A DNA stretch of 64,000 nt from an uncultured Agathobacter sp. (GCA_934307695.1 CAKRCS010000008.1:19495-83494); one strand, 5' to 3'. Shown: positions 20,201-27,282, counted from the first letter of the stretch. The notes: generated from the letters alone by a model not told the origin. Numbers and translations: made by a program.

Positions 20201-21810
20201 TTACCCGCTCAGCCTGCGATCATGCAAACACGGAACTTAAAAATGCAAAGGCTGCAAGCTGTCAAGAAACCGGTTATACCGGAGACACTTACTGCAAGGA
20301 CTGCGGCGAACTGGTTGCATCCGGCACGGTAATCCCGCTGACAGATCATCAGGGCGGAACAGCTACCTGTATCGCAAGGGCTGTCTGCACTGTGTGCGGC
20401 AATGAATACGGAGCAGTCGATGCAGGTAACCATGTTAATACAGAGCTTCGCGGTTTTGCGGAGCCGACCTGTACCACAGACGGCTACACCGGAGACACTT
20501 ACTGTAAGGACTGCGGCTTACTGCTTACAAGCGGAACGTCAACTGCTGCGCTCGGACACAGCTATACCTCCAAGGTCACCAAGAATCCGACCACAACGGA
20601 GGAGGGCGTGATGACCTATACCTGCGATCGGTGCGGTCATTCTTACACCACATCCATCGCAAAGCTGCCGGATAATAGCGGTACGGAGCAGAAACCGTCG
20701 CAGGATGCTGACAAGAGCGATAAGGGTGATCAGTCAGAGAGTAAGCCGGGAAGCGGCAAGAACGATAAGACCGATAAGACAGACAAGAACAATCAGAGTG
20801 ACAAGAACGACAAGTCTGATAAGAGTGATCAGTCGGGAAGTAATTCGGAAAGTGATAAGACTGAACAGAGCAACGAGAACAACCAGACTGACGCTAACAA
20901 TCAGTCAGAGAACGCATCCTCTGTCTTACCGTTTGTAAGAGACAATAGTGAGAAGTCCGGCTGGCAGATGATTTCCGATCAGGTGGAACAGACGAACGAA
21001 GGCGGCACCGTAGCAATCGATATGAACGGTACGACCACCGTTCCGTCCGACATCTTTGAACAGTTGCAGGGAAAAGATATTGAGATTGTTTTCCAGATGA
21101 AGGATGGAATCACTTGGACGATCAATGGTAAAGATGTAACCGACATCAGGGGAGACATCGACTTCGGTGTTACCCTTGGAAGCGACGCGGGCAAAAACAT
21201 TCCGGTAGACGTTATCAATCAGGTTACCGGGGAGCACTATTCGGTAAATCTGACACTTGCATACGATGGCGAGTTTGGATTTACGGCAACACTTACCGTC
21301 AATATGGAAGAAGAGAATGCCGGTTACTATGCAAATCTTTTCTACTATAACCCGGAAAACGATACACTGGAGTTTATGTGCGCAGGAGAGATTGAAGCGG
21401 ATGGCAATGTTGCACTTACCTTTAACCACGCTTCCGACTATACGATCGTGATCAGTGATACCATTATGGACGGTGAGAATGTGGCAGCAAATGACGCTAC
21501 CACTGGCGACTCGAAGGGCGATGATGCACAAAGCGGTGACACCTCAGTATCCGGCAATGACACCCAGAGTGACGAAGCGCAGAGCGGTGATGTTTCAGCA
21601 TCCGGCGATGATGCACAGGGTGATGACGTTTCAGCATCCGGCGACAATACACAGGGTGGAGACGTTCCGGCATCTGGTGATGATACGCAGACTGCAACCA
21701 ACCATGATACTGCATGGAAGGGCTGGTGGGTAATTCTCATCGGCATTGGACTTGTGGTTGTCATCGGTTTTGGAATGTTTGTTTTGAAACGAAAAGAAAA
21801 AAAGGACTAG
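14218..21810 (+). CDS. Giant modular cell-surface protein (Ig-like/MBG-like repeats, membrane-anchored)
   Basis: A 2530-residue exported protein. Order: signal peptide (about 1-37, cut near VNAA); five 15-residue repeats (49-123); an Ig-like domain (about 135-235); a beta-rich AT-rich segment (about 240-500); repeated Ig/MBG-like beta domains with YTGKPVIP, VYGD, VTYGEELP, TFTPEDTDKYE and ITYGDN motifs (about 650-2000); a Cys-rich block with two GYTGDTYCKDCG copies (about 2001-2150); a Lys/Asp/Ser/Asn low-complexity linker (about 2158-2235); a beta domain (about 2240-2420); Asp/Ser/Gly repeats (about 2435-2491); one membrane helix (about 2500-2522) and a KRKEKKD tail. I see no LPXTG motif, so the protein is held by its C-terminal helix. 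Such architectures in gut Lachnospiraceae suggest adhesion or host/glycan contact; no catalytic domain was recognised, and the ligand is unknown. Confidence 0.85.
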   Translation: MKVNGVAKKVKRGTALLLAGLMMLSSVDISGLEVNAAEESAYEAGAANAQAENGASLKESDADAQAENGAHLKEYDADAQAENGASLEASDADAQAENGASLEVSDADAQTGNDALFEEYGVETQADDTAAEGNIIITKQPEDITVFDGYTEQPVLSVEAIDATGSGKPLTYQWYTVSYIPERCERLINGENQNSYKINMGIPYSTYTYFCRITCGEYTVDSRDAYFTVNSGIVQVAINGNINRYDSWDDAMTALQKASEDGSLKDSKVTIKLMWKETTTSNVYSIDFDGAEVELGGIGGYVGGNSSEALLKINNAKNIIVNKQFTDRLNNKSGADISLNNSTMDLEGRVKHLILDQNATLYIHDDADVYYITINGTGNVIVSEDNSDYATHEVSVGEAADVNIYHKTEESFNSFEISENTASVKHWFLITLPDNMTQEEALPLIENKDSITTYDGDIYGASGETVTVGDNICAYTFVGSEQINEITDNQFTMGGSEENGYPVILLAHNADGDGGTCSICHKTSISATYANGYLTIKGLEGRTYDTYPQILSTITLTTESGSKVLTAPQYGLGHGTLGFGGDNPANSNAEYTVVYKNNVIPYALKEGDAGFDKEKAPQVTITGKGDYAGSLTLYFTIGEGEMQLGDFVARGSRSVVIYDGRQHKAWEESSTAILFKADLYDKELFGEREYIYTCTPTDAKNYWYGSAGFNNPNKIEYSTDDQKTWILEREAGAAGNYENMYMLTDAGKYPFYIRVTNEYCGTQTLISEKYIAKITPRDLSESEITLEELSDVTAYYTGKPVIPTDWDEKITDTGLGKSIGTYTLVKDKDFTVSGSDNTDVTEDGSKATIIFTGTGNYTGELKAKFDIDYAFSAEQTTASKNVWYNQPVKLDSHAAADITMESADAPVIFTTEAEEEILTEPLTYYGSLTDAINGTNPVEEITGEGKVTKKLYVKDAAGYISKPVEVTVHIDTTAPTWGDDDQTEGYGINIRTNWWHTFLNKVSFGLFYNDKTLDVQIVAADPTSGVDKYYYYIQTVSDEAAAGEYTALTGAELDKLSRDVNDATKGFVCVTANARNTGTVKGALSKNGTYIIYAYAVDKAGNKSGYISTEGIGVDTKAPDVALKMPTKDDGTLKDTEATVSVTLDEDATLVYFYVDESLYNLENAGGLSYDDLTAQSTGLIWKYVRPNADEETRPVVGPLATKNVDGKWEAPFAQSGDWVTIAKDGETEIKAPAYKLEAKKGVNEITVTGLQPSERFQVWIAAIDKAGNFSGYSVTFLTTTKAIPKITTEPKLTGVYGDTAKDLNAADGVAEYNGQTVAGTWTITDTDASVLEVGTTKTCQVTFTPEDTDKYENVVMEVVPTIEKRPITINVQDQNMSVTYGEELPQISTADFDLADDFTLVGSDDKDTIAATLVMVTSAKKGSDAGTYAFTLESNSPNYAVTAKYYGKLDDPATSKDAGTLTINKAKGEIIKGAGYEETHKVIYGDPAFALAAIANHSESKLVYTVSNSRNSSGVLVADDQIIAVDADGNVTIKNVGDAYITISLPESKNYTKSEPLKVYVVIRRKALSLKEKREYLCIRENSDTIDIASLLPEDRGETTVGRIDVLAGEGFFSVEPTLQEELLSYTIRKGDAGGLTYIDVRVNSDNYIIDLRITVSRIAQKQVAPRDAVTLVSGTLTYGEPLSKLVFDDVIFIDDSMAESTDEKIVSGTLEWVEPDCKPTAGEHYMQWRFTPDNEEYAPTDGGVHFTVQKAVPKVTELPTVADRVYAPSKALLDSDLTGGTVLDVNKEALAGAWSWQNGDVVPTVDNTGYTAVFTPDDTDNYETVTKTIAVNVAKATPVIKENPSALEITYGDNLGKAALTGGTVTYSDSDDTVVAGAFTWKDAAAKPVVADSNSRKFTVVFTPADTINYEAVETQITVKVKKAPVAPDMPGSTMNVPNKTEKISDITLPKNWVWHDADKDTALEVGVTVSATAVYTGADKGNYETESVEVSVTRSACDHANTELKNAKAASCQETGYTGDTYCKDCGELVASGTVIPLTDHQGGTATCIARAVCTVCGNEYGAVDAGNHVNTELRGFAEPTCTTDGYTGDTYCKDCGLLLTSGTSTAALGHSYTSKVTKNPTTTEEGVMTYTCDRCGHSYTTSIAKLPDNSGTEQKPSQDADKSDKGDQSESKPGSGKNDKTDKTDKNNQSDKNDKSDKSDQSGSNSESDKTEQSNENNQTDANNQSENASSVLPFVRDNSEKSGWQMISDQVEQTNEGGTVAIDMNGTTTVPSDIFEQLQGKDIEIVFQMKDGITWTINGKDVTDIRGDIDFGVTLGSDAGKNIPVDVINQVTGEHYSVNLTLAYDGEFGFTATLTVNMEEENAGYYANLFYYNPENDTLEFMCAGEIEADGNVALTFNHASDYTIVISDTIMDGENVAANDATTGDSKGDDAQSGDTSVSGNDTQSDEAQSGDVSASGDDAQGDDVSASGDNTQGGDVPASGDDTQTATNHDTAWKGWWVILIGIGLVVVIGFGMFVLKRKEKKD
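14362..14586 (+). repeat. Five 45-bp in-frame tandem repeats
   Basis: Units start at 14362, 14407, 14452, 14497 and 14542. Each encodes a 15-residue unit of the form AQAENGASLKESDAD; the first four are close copies and the fifth has diverged. They lie just after the signal peptide of the giant surface protein, and unit gain or loss would keep the frame. Confidence 0.9.
21520..21690 (+). repeat. Imperfect in-frame repeats encoding Asp/Ser/Gly units
   Basis: About four imperfect units, the last two 36 bp long, encode peptides such as GDDVSASGDNTQ just before the C-terminal membrane helix of the giant protein. They probably form a flexible, acidic wall-spanning stalk. Confidence 0.75.
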
Positions 21811-21876
21811 TTTAAGCAAAAGCATCGGGATTTTGATGCAGATGCAATCTCGATGCAAACCCTTCAAAAGGGCTAA

Positions 21877-21913
21877 AAAAGCGATGGCGGATAATTGATC
21901 TGCCATCGCTTTT
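21877..21913. terminator. Bidirectional intrinsic terminator
   Basis: A 12-bp stem (AAAAGCGATGGC / GCCATCGCTTTT) flanked by A-run and T-run serves both the giant surface gene (+) and xpt (-). A second hairpin without a T-run lies just upstream (GCATCGGGATT at 21822 paired with AATCTCGATGC at 21846). Confidence 0.85.
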
Positions 21914-21945
21914 ATCTTACTTATATGAAATTAAGAAATCATATC

Positions 21946-22521
21946 TTATTCTTCAACGAAGTGTACGCCGTTTTCGTCCATGCTTGCGATTCTTGCCTGT
22001 GAGTAAACATCGAAGCCCTGTGCAACCAGCTTGTCGTGACCTGGCTGGAAGGATTTCTCAATCAGGATACCGATTCCGGCAACGGTCGCATGAGCCATGC
22101 GCATCAGGCGGATTGCTCCGGTGGCAGCCTCGCCGTCTGCAAGGAAGTCATCAATGATCAGAACGTGGTCATTTTCATTTATGTATTCCGCAGAAAGGGT
22201 AAGCTCATAGGAGGTCTGGGTGGTGAAGGATGTAACCTCGGTCTGATAGAGATTGCTGTTTAAGATCTTGGAAGGTTTTTTCTTTAAAATAACGAGTGGA
22301 ACCTTCATAGCCTTTGCTGCCATGAGTGCCGGAGCAATACCGGAGCTTTCGATGGTGACAACCTTTGTGACACCTTTTCCGGCAAAGTGGTTGGCAAAGT
22401 CCTCGCCGATCTGCTCCATGAGAACCGGGTCAACCTGCAGATTTAAAAAGCTTCCGACCTTTAAGATGTTCGGTGGGATAACAAGTCCTTCTTTTACAAT
22501 GCGTTCTTTTAATTCTTTCAT
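21946..22521 (-). CDS. xpt: Xanthine phosphoribosyltransferase
   Basis: Salvages xanthine to XMP with PRPP. The 191-residue sequence matches the Bacillus Xpt type: LVIPPNILKVGSFLNLQVDP at the N-terminus, the PRPP motif VLIIDDFLADGEAATG, and VTIESSGIAPALMAAKAM. Many Firmicute xpt genes are controlled by a purine riboswitch. Here the 35-base gap to the upstream membrane-protein gene is too short to hold one, and the two genes appear to form a minus-strand operon. Confidence 0.95.
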   Translation of the reverse strand: MKELKERIVKEGLVIPPNILKVGSFLNLQVDPVLMEQIGEDFANHFAGKGVTKVVTIESSGIAPALMAAKAMKVPLVILKKKPSKILNSNLYQTEVTSFTTQTSYELTLSAEYINENDHVLIIDDFLADGEAATGAIRLMRMAHATVAGIGILIEKSFQPGHDKLVAQGFDVYSQARIASMDENGVHFVEE

Positions 22522-22556
22522 GATATATTTTTATACCTCCTTTGTGATCGGTTAAA

Positions 22557-23024
22557 TTATTCCGGGAAAATCGTGGTGTAAAGCTTCTCTGCAAGATGAT
22601 CCTTAAATTCATCGGAGAGAGAAGGGTATTTCTCGGAAATCAGTGCGCATATCTTGTCGTATCTTGGGTAATATAACGCTTCCGGCTCGTCAGAATCCAT
22701 ATCCTCGCTGGTGTACTCCTGCATAAAGCCTGTGTACTCCTGTAAAAACCAGTCTGTGATCTCCTTGTCCAGCGACAATTCGCTCTGGGCTGCGCTCTTT
22801 AGCTTTTTCATGGCAAGGAAAGAGTGAAGTCCAACGATAAAAAAGATGACAAACAGGATTCCCATGACAACTGACATCAGGATCTTCTGGAAGTCAGCGA
22901 GCGGAAGTGGAATGATGCCTAAATCAACAAGTACCAGCAGGATAAGTCCGACTCCGCCTACAATCGTGAAGCTTACCGCGGTGGAACGATTATCCTCTAG
23001 CTTGGTGTCCGGATCAATATACAT
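22557..23024 (-). CDS. Small two-helix membrane protein, unknown function
   Basis: A 155-residue protein with two adjacent hydrophobic helices (about residues 16-40 and 46-70; VGGVGLILLVLVDLGIIPL, ILMSVVMGILFVIFFIVGL). A soluble acidic C-terminal half contains WFLQEYTGFMQEY and DKICALISEKYPSLSDEF. I do not recognise the family. The start has a strong AAGGAGGA ribosome site. It lies upstream of xpt in the same direction and is divergent from rlmH, sharing a 54-base intergenic region. Confidence 0.75.
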   Translation of the reverse strand: MYIDPDTKLEDNRSTAVSFTIVGGVGLILLVLVDLGIIPLPLADFQKILMSVVMGILFVIFFIVGLHSFLAMKKLKSAAQSELSLDKEITDWFLQEYTGFMQEYTSEDMDSDEPEALYYPRYDKICALISEKYPSLSDEFKDHLAEKLYTTIFPE

Positions 23025-23044
23025 ACAAATCCTCCTTAAAGTGT

Positions 23045-23072
23045 TTGTTATAAAACATATATATGGTATAAT
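23045..23072 (+). promoter_or_regulatory. Sigma-A promoter placing the rlmH transcript start at its ATG
   Basis: TTGTTA (23045-23050), a 16-base spacer and a perfect TATAAT (23067-23072). The usual distance from the -10 to the transcript start puts +1 at about 23079, the A of the rlmH start codon. No Shine-Dalgarno sequence lies upstream of that ATG, so a leaderless mRNA is predicted. Confidence 0.6.
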
Positions 23073-23078
23073 GAAATC

Positions 23079-23558
23079 ATGAAAATTACAATATTATGTG
23101 TCGGAAAAATTAAAGAAAAATTTTATAGGGATGCGATCGCGGAATACGAGAAACGGCTGAGCCGTTACTGCAAGCTGTCCATTGTCGAGGTTGCAGATGA
23201 AAAGACTGAGGAAAATGCGTCGCAGACACAGATCGACATGGTCAAAGAGAAGGAGGGACAGCGGCTTCTTGCGGCGATAAAGGACGATGGCTACTGCATC
23301 TGTCTTGCAATCGACGGCAGGATGCTCGACTCGGTGGAGTTGTCGCAGAAGATCGAGCGGCTTGGTATTGAAGGCAAGAGCAATATTTACTTTGTGATCG
23401 GCGGTTCACTTGGACTGTCGGACGAGGTGCTAGGGCGTGCCGACTATAAGCTCAGCTTCTCCAAGATGACCTTCCCACATCAGTTGATGCGCGTGATCCT
23501 TTTAGAACAGGTTTACCGCAGTTACCGTATCATGAATCATGAACCGTATCACAAATAA
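23079..23558 (+). CDS. rlmH: 23S rRNA (pseudouridine1915-N3)-methyltransferase
   Basis: A SPOUT-class SAM methyltransferase that modifies helix 69 of 23S rRNA in assembled ribosomes. The full 159-residue sequence is present: N-terminus MKITILCVGKIKEKF, the SAM knot VIGGSLGLSDEVL, and the C-terminal FPHQLMRVILLEQVYRSYRI ending in EPYHK. The start is fixed by the family N-terminus, yet there is no ribosome-binding site and a consensus -10 ends only 6 bases before the ATG. Confidence 0.96.
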   Translation: MKITILCVGKIKEKFYRDAIAEYEKRLSRYCKLSIVEVADEKTEENASQTQIDMVKEKEGQRLLAAIKDDGYCICLAIDGRMLDSVELSQKIERLGIEGKSNIYFVIGGSLGLSDEVLGRADYKLSFSKMTFPHQLMRVILLEQVYRSYRIMNHEPYHK

Positions 23559-23561
23559 CTT

Positions 23562-23591
23562 GCATAGTACGAGCCACGTTTCTCATAAAGT
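23562..23591 (+). promoter_or_regulatory. Candidate sigma-E (sporulation) promoter for yqfC
   Basis: GCATAGT (23562-23568), a 15-base spacer and CATAAAGT (23584-23591). The -10 matches seven of eight positions of the mother-cell sigma-E consensus CATACANT. It lies 5 bases before the yqfC ATG. In Bacillus yqfC belongs to the sigma-E regulon, which supports the call. Confidence 0.5.
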
Positions 23592-23596
23592 GTACC

Positions 23597-23875
23597 ATGA
23601 GTACACAGAACAAAAACGTAACCGAAAATCTTGTAAATGCATTGGAGCTTCCGAAGGATGTGCTGCTTGGGCTGCCGCTTCTTTCTGTCTGCGGCAACAG
23701 TGAGCTGCACATAGACAACCATCTTGGGATTCTAAGCTACCAGCCGGAGGCGATCGTTGTAAAGACGAAGCGCGGACCGATCCGGATCGAGGGAGAGCAT
23801 CTGGTGATCGACTGGTATACAAGGGACGATATGCATATTCTGGGGCGGGTGAAAAACATCTGCTTTTGGACATGA
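23597..23875 (+). CDS. yqfC: Sporulation protein YqfC (YabP family)
   Basis: A 92-residue YabP/YqfC-family protein made in the mother cell during sporulation. The core NALELPKDVLLGLPLLSVCG, then IDNHLGILSY and a beta-rich C-terminus match the family. It precedes yqfD, its constant partner; their stop and start overlap (ATGA). No Shine-Dalgarno sequence precedes the ATG and the candidate sigma-E -10 box lies just upstream, so the transcript may begin at the start codon. Molecular function is not known in the family. Confidence 0.88.
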   Translation: MSTQNKNVTENLVNALELPKDVLLGLPLLSVCGNSELHIDNHLGILSYQPEAIVVKTKRGPIRIEGEHLVIDWYTRDDMHILGRVKNICFWT

Positions 23876-25113
23876 AGGCGGGAGCGAAAAGCGTTCTGGA
23901 AGGGTATCTGCTGGTCGAGTTTTCCGGAAACCGGGCAGAGCGCTTTTTACATCTGTGCGTCAACCGCGACATCCTGCTGTGGAATGTCACTTCCAGGGAG
24001 GACGGCTCCTTTTCGTGCAATATGCGGATGTGCGACTTCAAGCAGCTGCGCCCGCTGTGCCGCAAGACGAGGACGAGGGTGCGGATCAAAAAGCGCTACG
24101 GTGTGCCGGGGTATTTAAAACGGTACCGCAACCGGATCATGTTTTTCATGGCATTTGCTGCCATGCTGTGTGGTGTCGGGATCTGTTCTACCTACGTCTG
24201 GAATATCAAGATCATCGGCAATTCCTACATATCAGATGAAAATCTCATCCGCTTCCTAAAGGCAAATGGTGTTGGACTTGGGACGAAGCTGCGGCAGGTG
24301 GATACGGATTCTCTGGAGCTTACGCTTAGAAGCAGCTACGCACAGATCATATGGGCGAGCACCTATGTGGACGGAACCTCGCTCGTCATCCATATCAAGG
24401 AGCAGATCAAGACGGAAGATCTTTATGATGAGGCTTCGGATGGTGCGAGTGATCTTGTTGCGGCAAAAAATGCCACGGTTGCCTCGATTGTGACGCGAAG
24501 GGGAACGCCGTGCGTCGTTGCGGGCAATGAGGTGGAAAGCGGCGATCTTTTAGTAAGCGGAAAAAGTGAGATCCTAGATGACAATGGAGAGGTGCAACAG
24601 ACGCTGTACCAGAGGGCGGATGCGGATGTCATCGGATATGTCAATTATTTTTACAGCGAGACGATCCCGATCAAAAGCCTGATCTCCATAGATACGAGCG
24701 AGTCAAAAAGCACCTATTTTATCCGTTTTCTGGATAAGAATCTGAACTTTGGGGATAGCAGTATCCCGTATGAAGAATACTATACTCTGGAGAGCTATAC
24801 GCAGGCGAAGCTGTCAGATTCCTTCTATCTGCCAATTTATTGGGGAAAAAAGGAGTATGTGAAACGCACGCCGGCGTACTATATGCTTGCAAAAGAAGCG
24901 GCAAAGGAGATCGCGAAGAAAGATTTTACAAATTTTCTTACAGAATTGGAAGAAAATGGGGTTTCAATTATCGATAAAAATGTTATGATAAAAGAGATAG
25001 GCGATTGTTATGAGGTAAACGGGCAGGTATATGCCACAGAGCCGATCATGGCAAGTCGACTGATCGAGACACCGCCGGATATGGAGGAACAAGTAACTGA
25101 TGAACCTGAGTGA
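23872..25113 (+). CDS. yqfD: Sporulation protein YqfD
   Basis: A 413-residue single-pass membrane protein of the sporulation YqfD family. ATG 23872 overlaps the yqfC stop in ATGA, so translation is probably coupled; an in-frame TTG 6 bases upstream is less likely. An N-terminal soluble part (NRAERFLHLC, KQLRPLCRKTRTRVRIKKRYG) is followed by one helix (about residues 87-107; IMFFMAFAAMLCGVGICSTYVW). The large extracellular part contains LRSSYAQIIWASTYVDGTSLVIHIKE-type and GYVNYFYSET segments. Its role is mother-cell sporulation, inferred from family and operon. Confidence 0.9.
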   Translation: MKAGAKSVLEGYLLVEFSGNRAERFLHLCVNRDILLWNVTSREDGSFSCNMRMCDFKQLRPLCRKTRTRVRIKKRYGVPGYLKRYRNRIMFFMAFAAMLCGVGICSTYVWNIKIIGNSYISDENLIRFLKANGVGLGTKLRQVDTDSLELTLRSSYAQIIWASTYVDGTSLVIHIKEQIKTEDLYDEASDGASDLVAAKNATVASIVTRRGTPCVVAGNEVESGDLLVSGKSEILDDNGEVQQTLYQRADADVIGYVNYFYSETIPIKSLISIDTSESKSTYFIRFLDKNLNFGDSSIPYEEYYTLESYTQAKLSDSFYLPIYWGKKEYVKRTPAYYMLAKEAAKEIAKKDFTNFLTELEENGVSIIDKNVMIKEIGDCYEVNGQVYATEPIMASRLIETPPDMEEQVTDEPE

Positions 25114-26104
25114 GGTATCTGTAAACATCCCGGTCGAGCTTATGCCGAATGTGTTCGGACAGTTTGACGTTCATACGAAAAAAATCGAAAAGACACTTGG
25201 CGTCACAGTCATTGTGCGTGAAGATCAGATAAAGATCATAGGAAGTGAGAGCGCCTGCAAGGGTGCTGCAGAAGTGCTTCATTCGCTGTGCGAGCTTGCA
25301 AAGCGGGGAAATGAGATCACGGAGCAGAATGTCAACTATGCGCTGGCGCTCTGCCTTGAGGATAAGGGGGACGCGCTCGTTGAGATCGACCGCGACCTGA
25401 TCTGCCATACGGTAAATGGCAAGCCGGTAAAGCCCAAGACGCTCGGACAGAAGGAATATGTGGATGCGATCCGCAAGAAGATGATCGTGTTCGGCATGGG
25501 ACCGGCGGGAACCGGCAAGACATATCTTGCAATGGCGATGGCGATCACCGCCTTTAAAAATGAGGAGGTCGGCAGGATCATCCTGACGCGCCCGGCAATC
25601 GAGGCGGGAGAGAAGCTTGGCTTTCTGCCGGGAGACTTGCAGAGCAAGGTCGATCCGTATCTGCGCCCGCTCTATGATGCCCTGCATCAGATCATGGGTT
25701 CCGACAGCTTTATGCGCAACATGGAAAAGGGACTGATCGAGGTTGCTCCGCTTGCTTACATGCGAGGAAGAACGCTCGACAATGCGTTTATCATCCTCGA
25801 TGAAGCGCAGAACACGACTCCTGCACAGATGAAGATGTTTTTGACGCGTATCGGTTTTGGATCGAAGGTCGTGGTGACCGGAGATGCCACACAGGTAGAT
25901 CTGGCACCGGGGGTGAAGTCCGGGCTTGATGTTGCCCTTAAGGTTCTCTCCAAAATTGACGATATTGGTATATGCAGGCTGACGAGCAAGGACGTTGTGA
26001 GACATCCGCTGGTACAGCAGATCGTACAGGCATACGATGAATATGAGAACCGCAACGCGGCGCGCACCGCAAATCGTAAGACACGGCAGGTAAAGAAGCC
26101 ATGA
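25100..26104 (+). CDS. phoH: PhoH-like ATPase (YbeZ type)
   Basis: A cytoplasmic P-loop ATPase. Its 334 residues have an N-terminal KH-like region, Walker [13 protein letters not shown] (about residues 134-145) and Walker [22 protein letters not shown], with [11 protein letters not shown] after it. In many bacteria it is linked to YbeY and RNA metabolism; here ybeY lies one gene downstream. The start overlaps the yqfD end by 14 bases with GGAGG upstream, so the two are cotranscribed. Confidence 0.93.
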   Translation: MNLSEVSVNIPVELMPNVFGQFDVHTKKIEKTLGVTVIVREDQIKIIGSESACKGAAEVLHSLCELAKRGNEITEQNVNYALALCLEDKGDALVEIDRDLICHTVNGKPVKPKTLGQKEYVDAIRKKMIVFGMGPAGTGKTYLAMAMAITAFKNEEVGRIILTRPAIEAGEKLGFLPGDLQSKVDPYLRPLYDALHQIMGSDSFMRNMEKGLIEVAPLAYMRGRTLDNAFIILDEAQNTTPAQMKMFLTRIGFGSKVVVTGDATQVDLAPGVKSGLDVALKVLSKIDDIGICRLTSKDVVRHPLVQQIVQAYDEYENRNAARTANRKTRQVKKP

Positions 26105-27282
26105 AGCAAGAGCATGTTAATGTGATGCGAGTGATTCCACTTCTTATCATGACGGTCGCAACGATCATTTTAAGCTGTGTGCTTGGGCTGGTAAAGGAGC
26201 TTTACTGGGATGAGGCAATCTGTCTTAGCTTTGTGGACATGCTTTTTATCATGATCTTTATTTACGAGCTGGAGTATGACCGGAAGAACCGGATGATCGC
26301 GAATAATATCGCCACGAACTTTTCGAGAATCGCAGGGGGGTATGTGCTTTGCTGCTTTCTCAATCTGTTGTTTCTGGCGTGCCCGGCATTCTATACACCG
26401 GTGATGCTGTTTCCGCTCATTATGTGTGCAGTCGGAAATGAGTTTTTGGGGATTTCGGCCGGACTTTTCTTTGTGCTCCAGTATGCGATGGTATTCGAGG
26501 CGGATACCTGCGAGCTGGTGGCGTATGTGCTTATGGTTGTTTTGGCGGGAGGACTTGCAAAGACGCTTGCCAACCGCAAGGCACGGGGCTGTGTCAGCGT
26601 GCTGCTTTTTCTGATCAACGTCATTGTACCGGCAACTTTTTCGTATCTTGCGACGCAAAAAAGTACGCCGGTAAGCTATCTGTACGGCACACTTTGCGGA
26701 GCTGTGACAGCACTGTTTTCGGGTATCTTATTCTACCGGTTCCGAAGCGGCACGGATAAGGAGCTTGAGAACTGTTATCTGGACATCCTATCGGATGATT
26801 ATCCGGAGGTAAAGAAGCTGCAGAAGTGGTTCCCGGCAGATTATGTTCATGCGAAGAAGGTTTCCGGGACTGCGATGTTTGTCGCAAAGCATCTGGGTTT
26901 TGACAGCGGGCTTTGCAGTGCTGCGGGATTTTATTACCGCCTGGGGAAGTGGAGCGGTAAGGATTATGTGCAGGCGGGCATTGAGCGCGCGCAGACCTTA
27001 AATTTCCCGATGGAGCTGATCCGGATCATCGCGGAGTATAACGGAGAGGTACATAAGCCGTCAACGCCGGAGTCTGCGATCATCCACATGATCGATGCCC
27101 TGACGATCAAGATGGAGGCCTTGGACGGTGATGTGACAAAGAGCGCATGGAACCGGGAGATGATCATATATCAGATCCTAAACGAGTTTTCCAGCGCGGG
27201 ATTGTATGATGAATCCGGACTGAGTATGAACCAGTTCTTAAAGGTACGAGAATTTTTAGTAAAGGAGAAGCTATTCTCATGA
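26101..27282 (+). CDS. PgpH-like polytopic membrane protein with degenerate HD domain
   Basis: At the place of Bacillus yqfF/pgpH (between phoH and ybeY), but only 393 residues against about 700, with no extracellular 7TMR-HDED domain. Seven or eight hydrophobic segments fill residues 10-220, then an HD-like helical domain (about 225-385). The family's first metal histidine is kept (H250 in YVHAKKVS) and so is a late aspartate (D332 in IIHMIDAL). The HD pair of YYHDIGK is replaced by Y279-R280 in FYYRLGK, and the HHG motif by Y313-N314-G315. It is therefore unlikely to hydrolyse c-di-AMP, though it might still bind a nucleotide. It overlaps phoH and ybeY by 4 bases each. Confidence 0.7.
   Translation: MKQEHVNVMRVIPLLIMTVATIILSCVLGLVKELYWDEAICLSFVDMLFIMIFIYELEYDRKNRMIANNIATNFSRIAGGYVLCCFLNLLFLACPAFYTPVMLFPLIMCAVGNEFLGISAGLFFVLQYAMVFEADTCELVAYVLMVVLAGGLAKTLANRKARGCVSVLLFLINVIVPATFSYLATQKSTPVSYLYGTLCGAVTALFSGILFYRFRSGTDKELENCYLDILSDDYPEVKKLQKWFPADYVHAKKVSGTAMFVAKHLGFDSGLCSAAGFYYRLGKWSGKDYVQAGIERAQTLNFPMELIRIIAEYNGEVHKPSTPESAIIHMIDALTIKMEALDGDVTKSAWNREMIIYQILNEFSSAGLYDESGLSMNQFLKVREFLVKEKLFS

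Noticed and set aside
21690..21810. LPXTG sortase signal
   Set aside because: No LPXTG or close variant before the C-terminal helix.
22522..22556. Purine riboswitch before xpt
   Set aside because: The gap is 35 bases, and the 54-base gap before the upstream gene is also too short for the aptamer and its expression platform.
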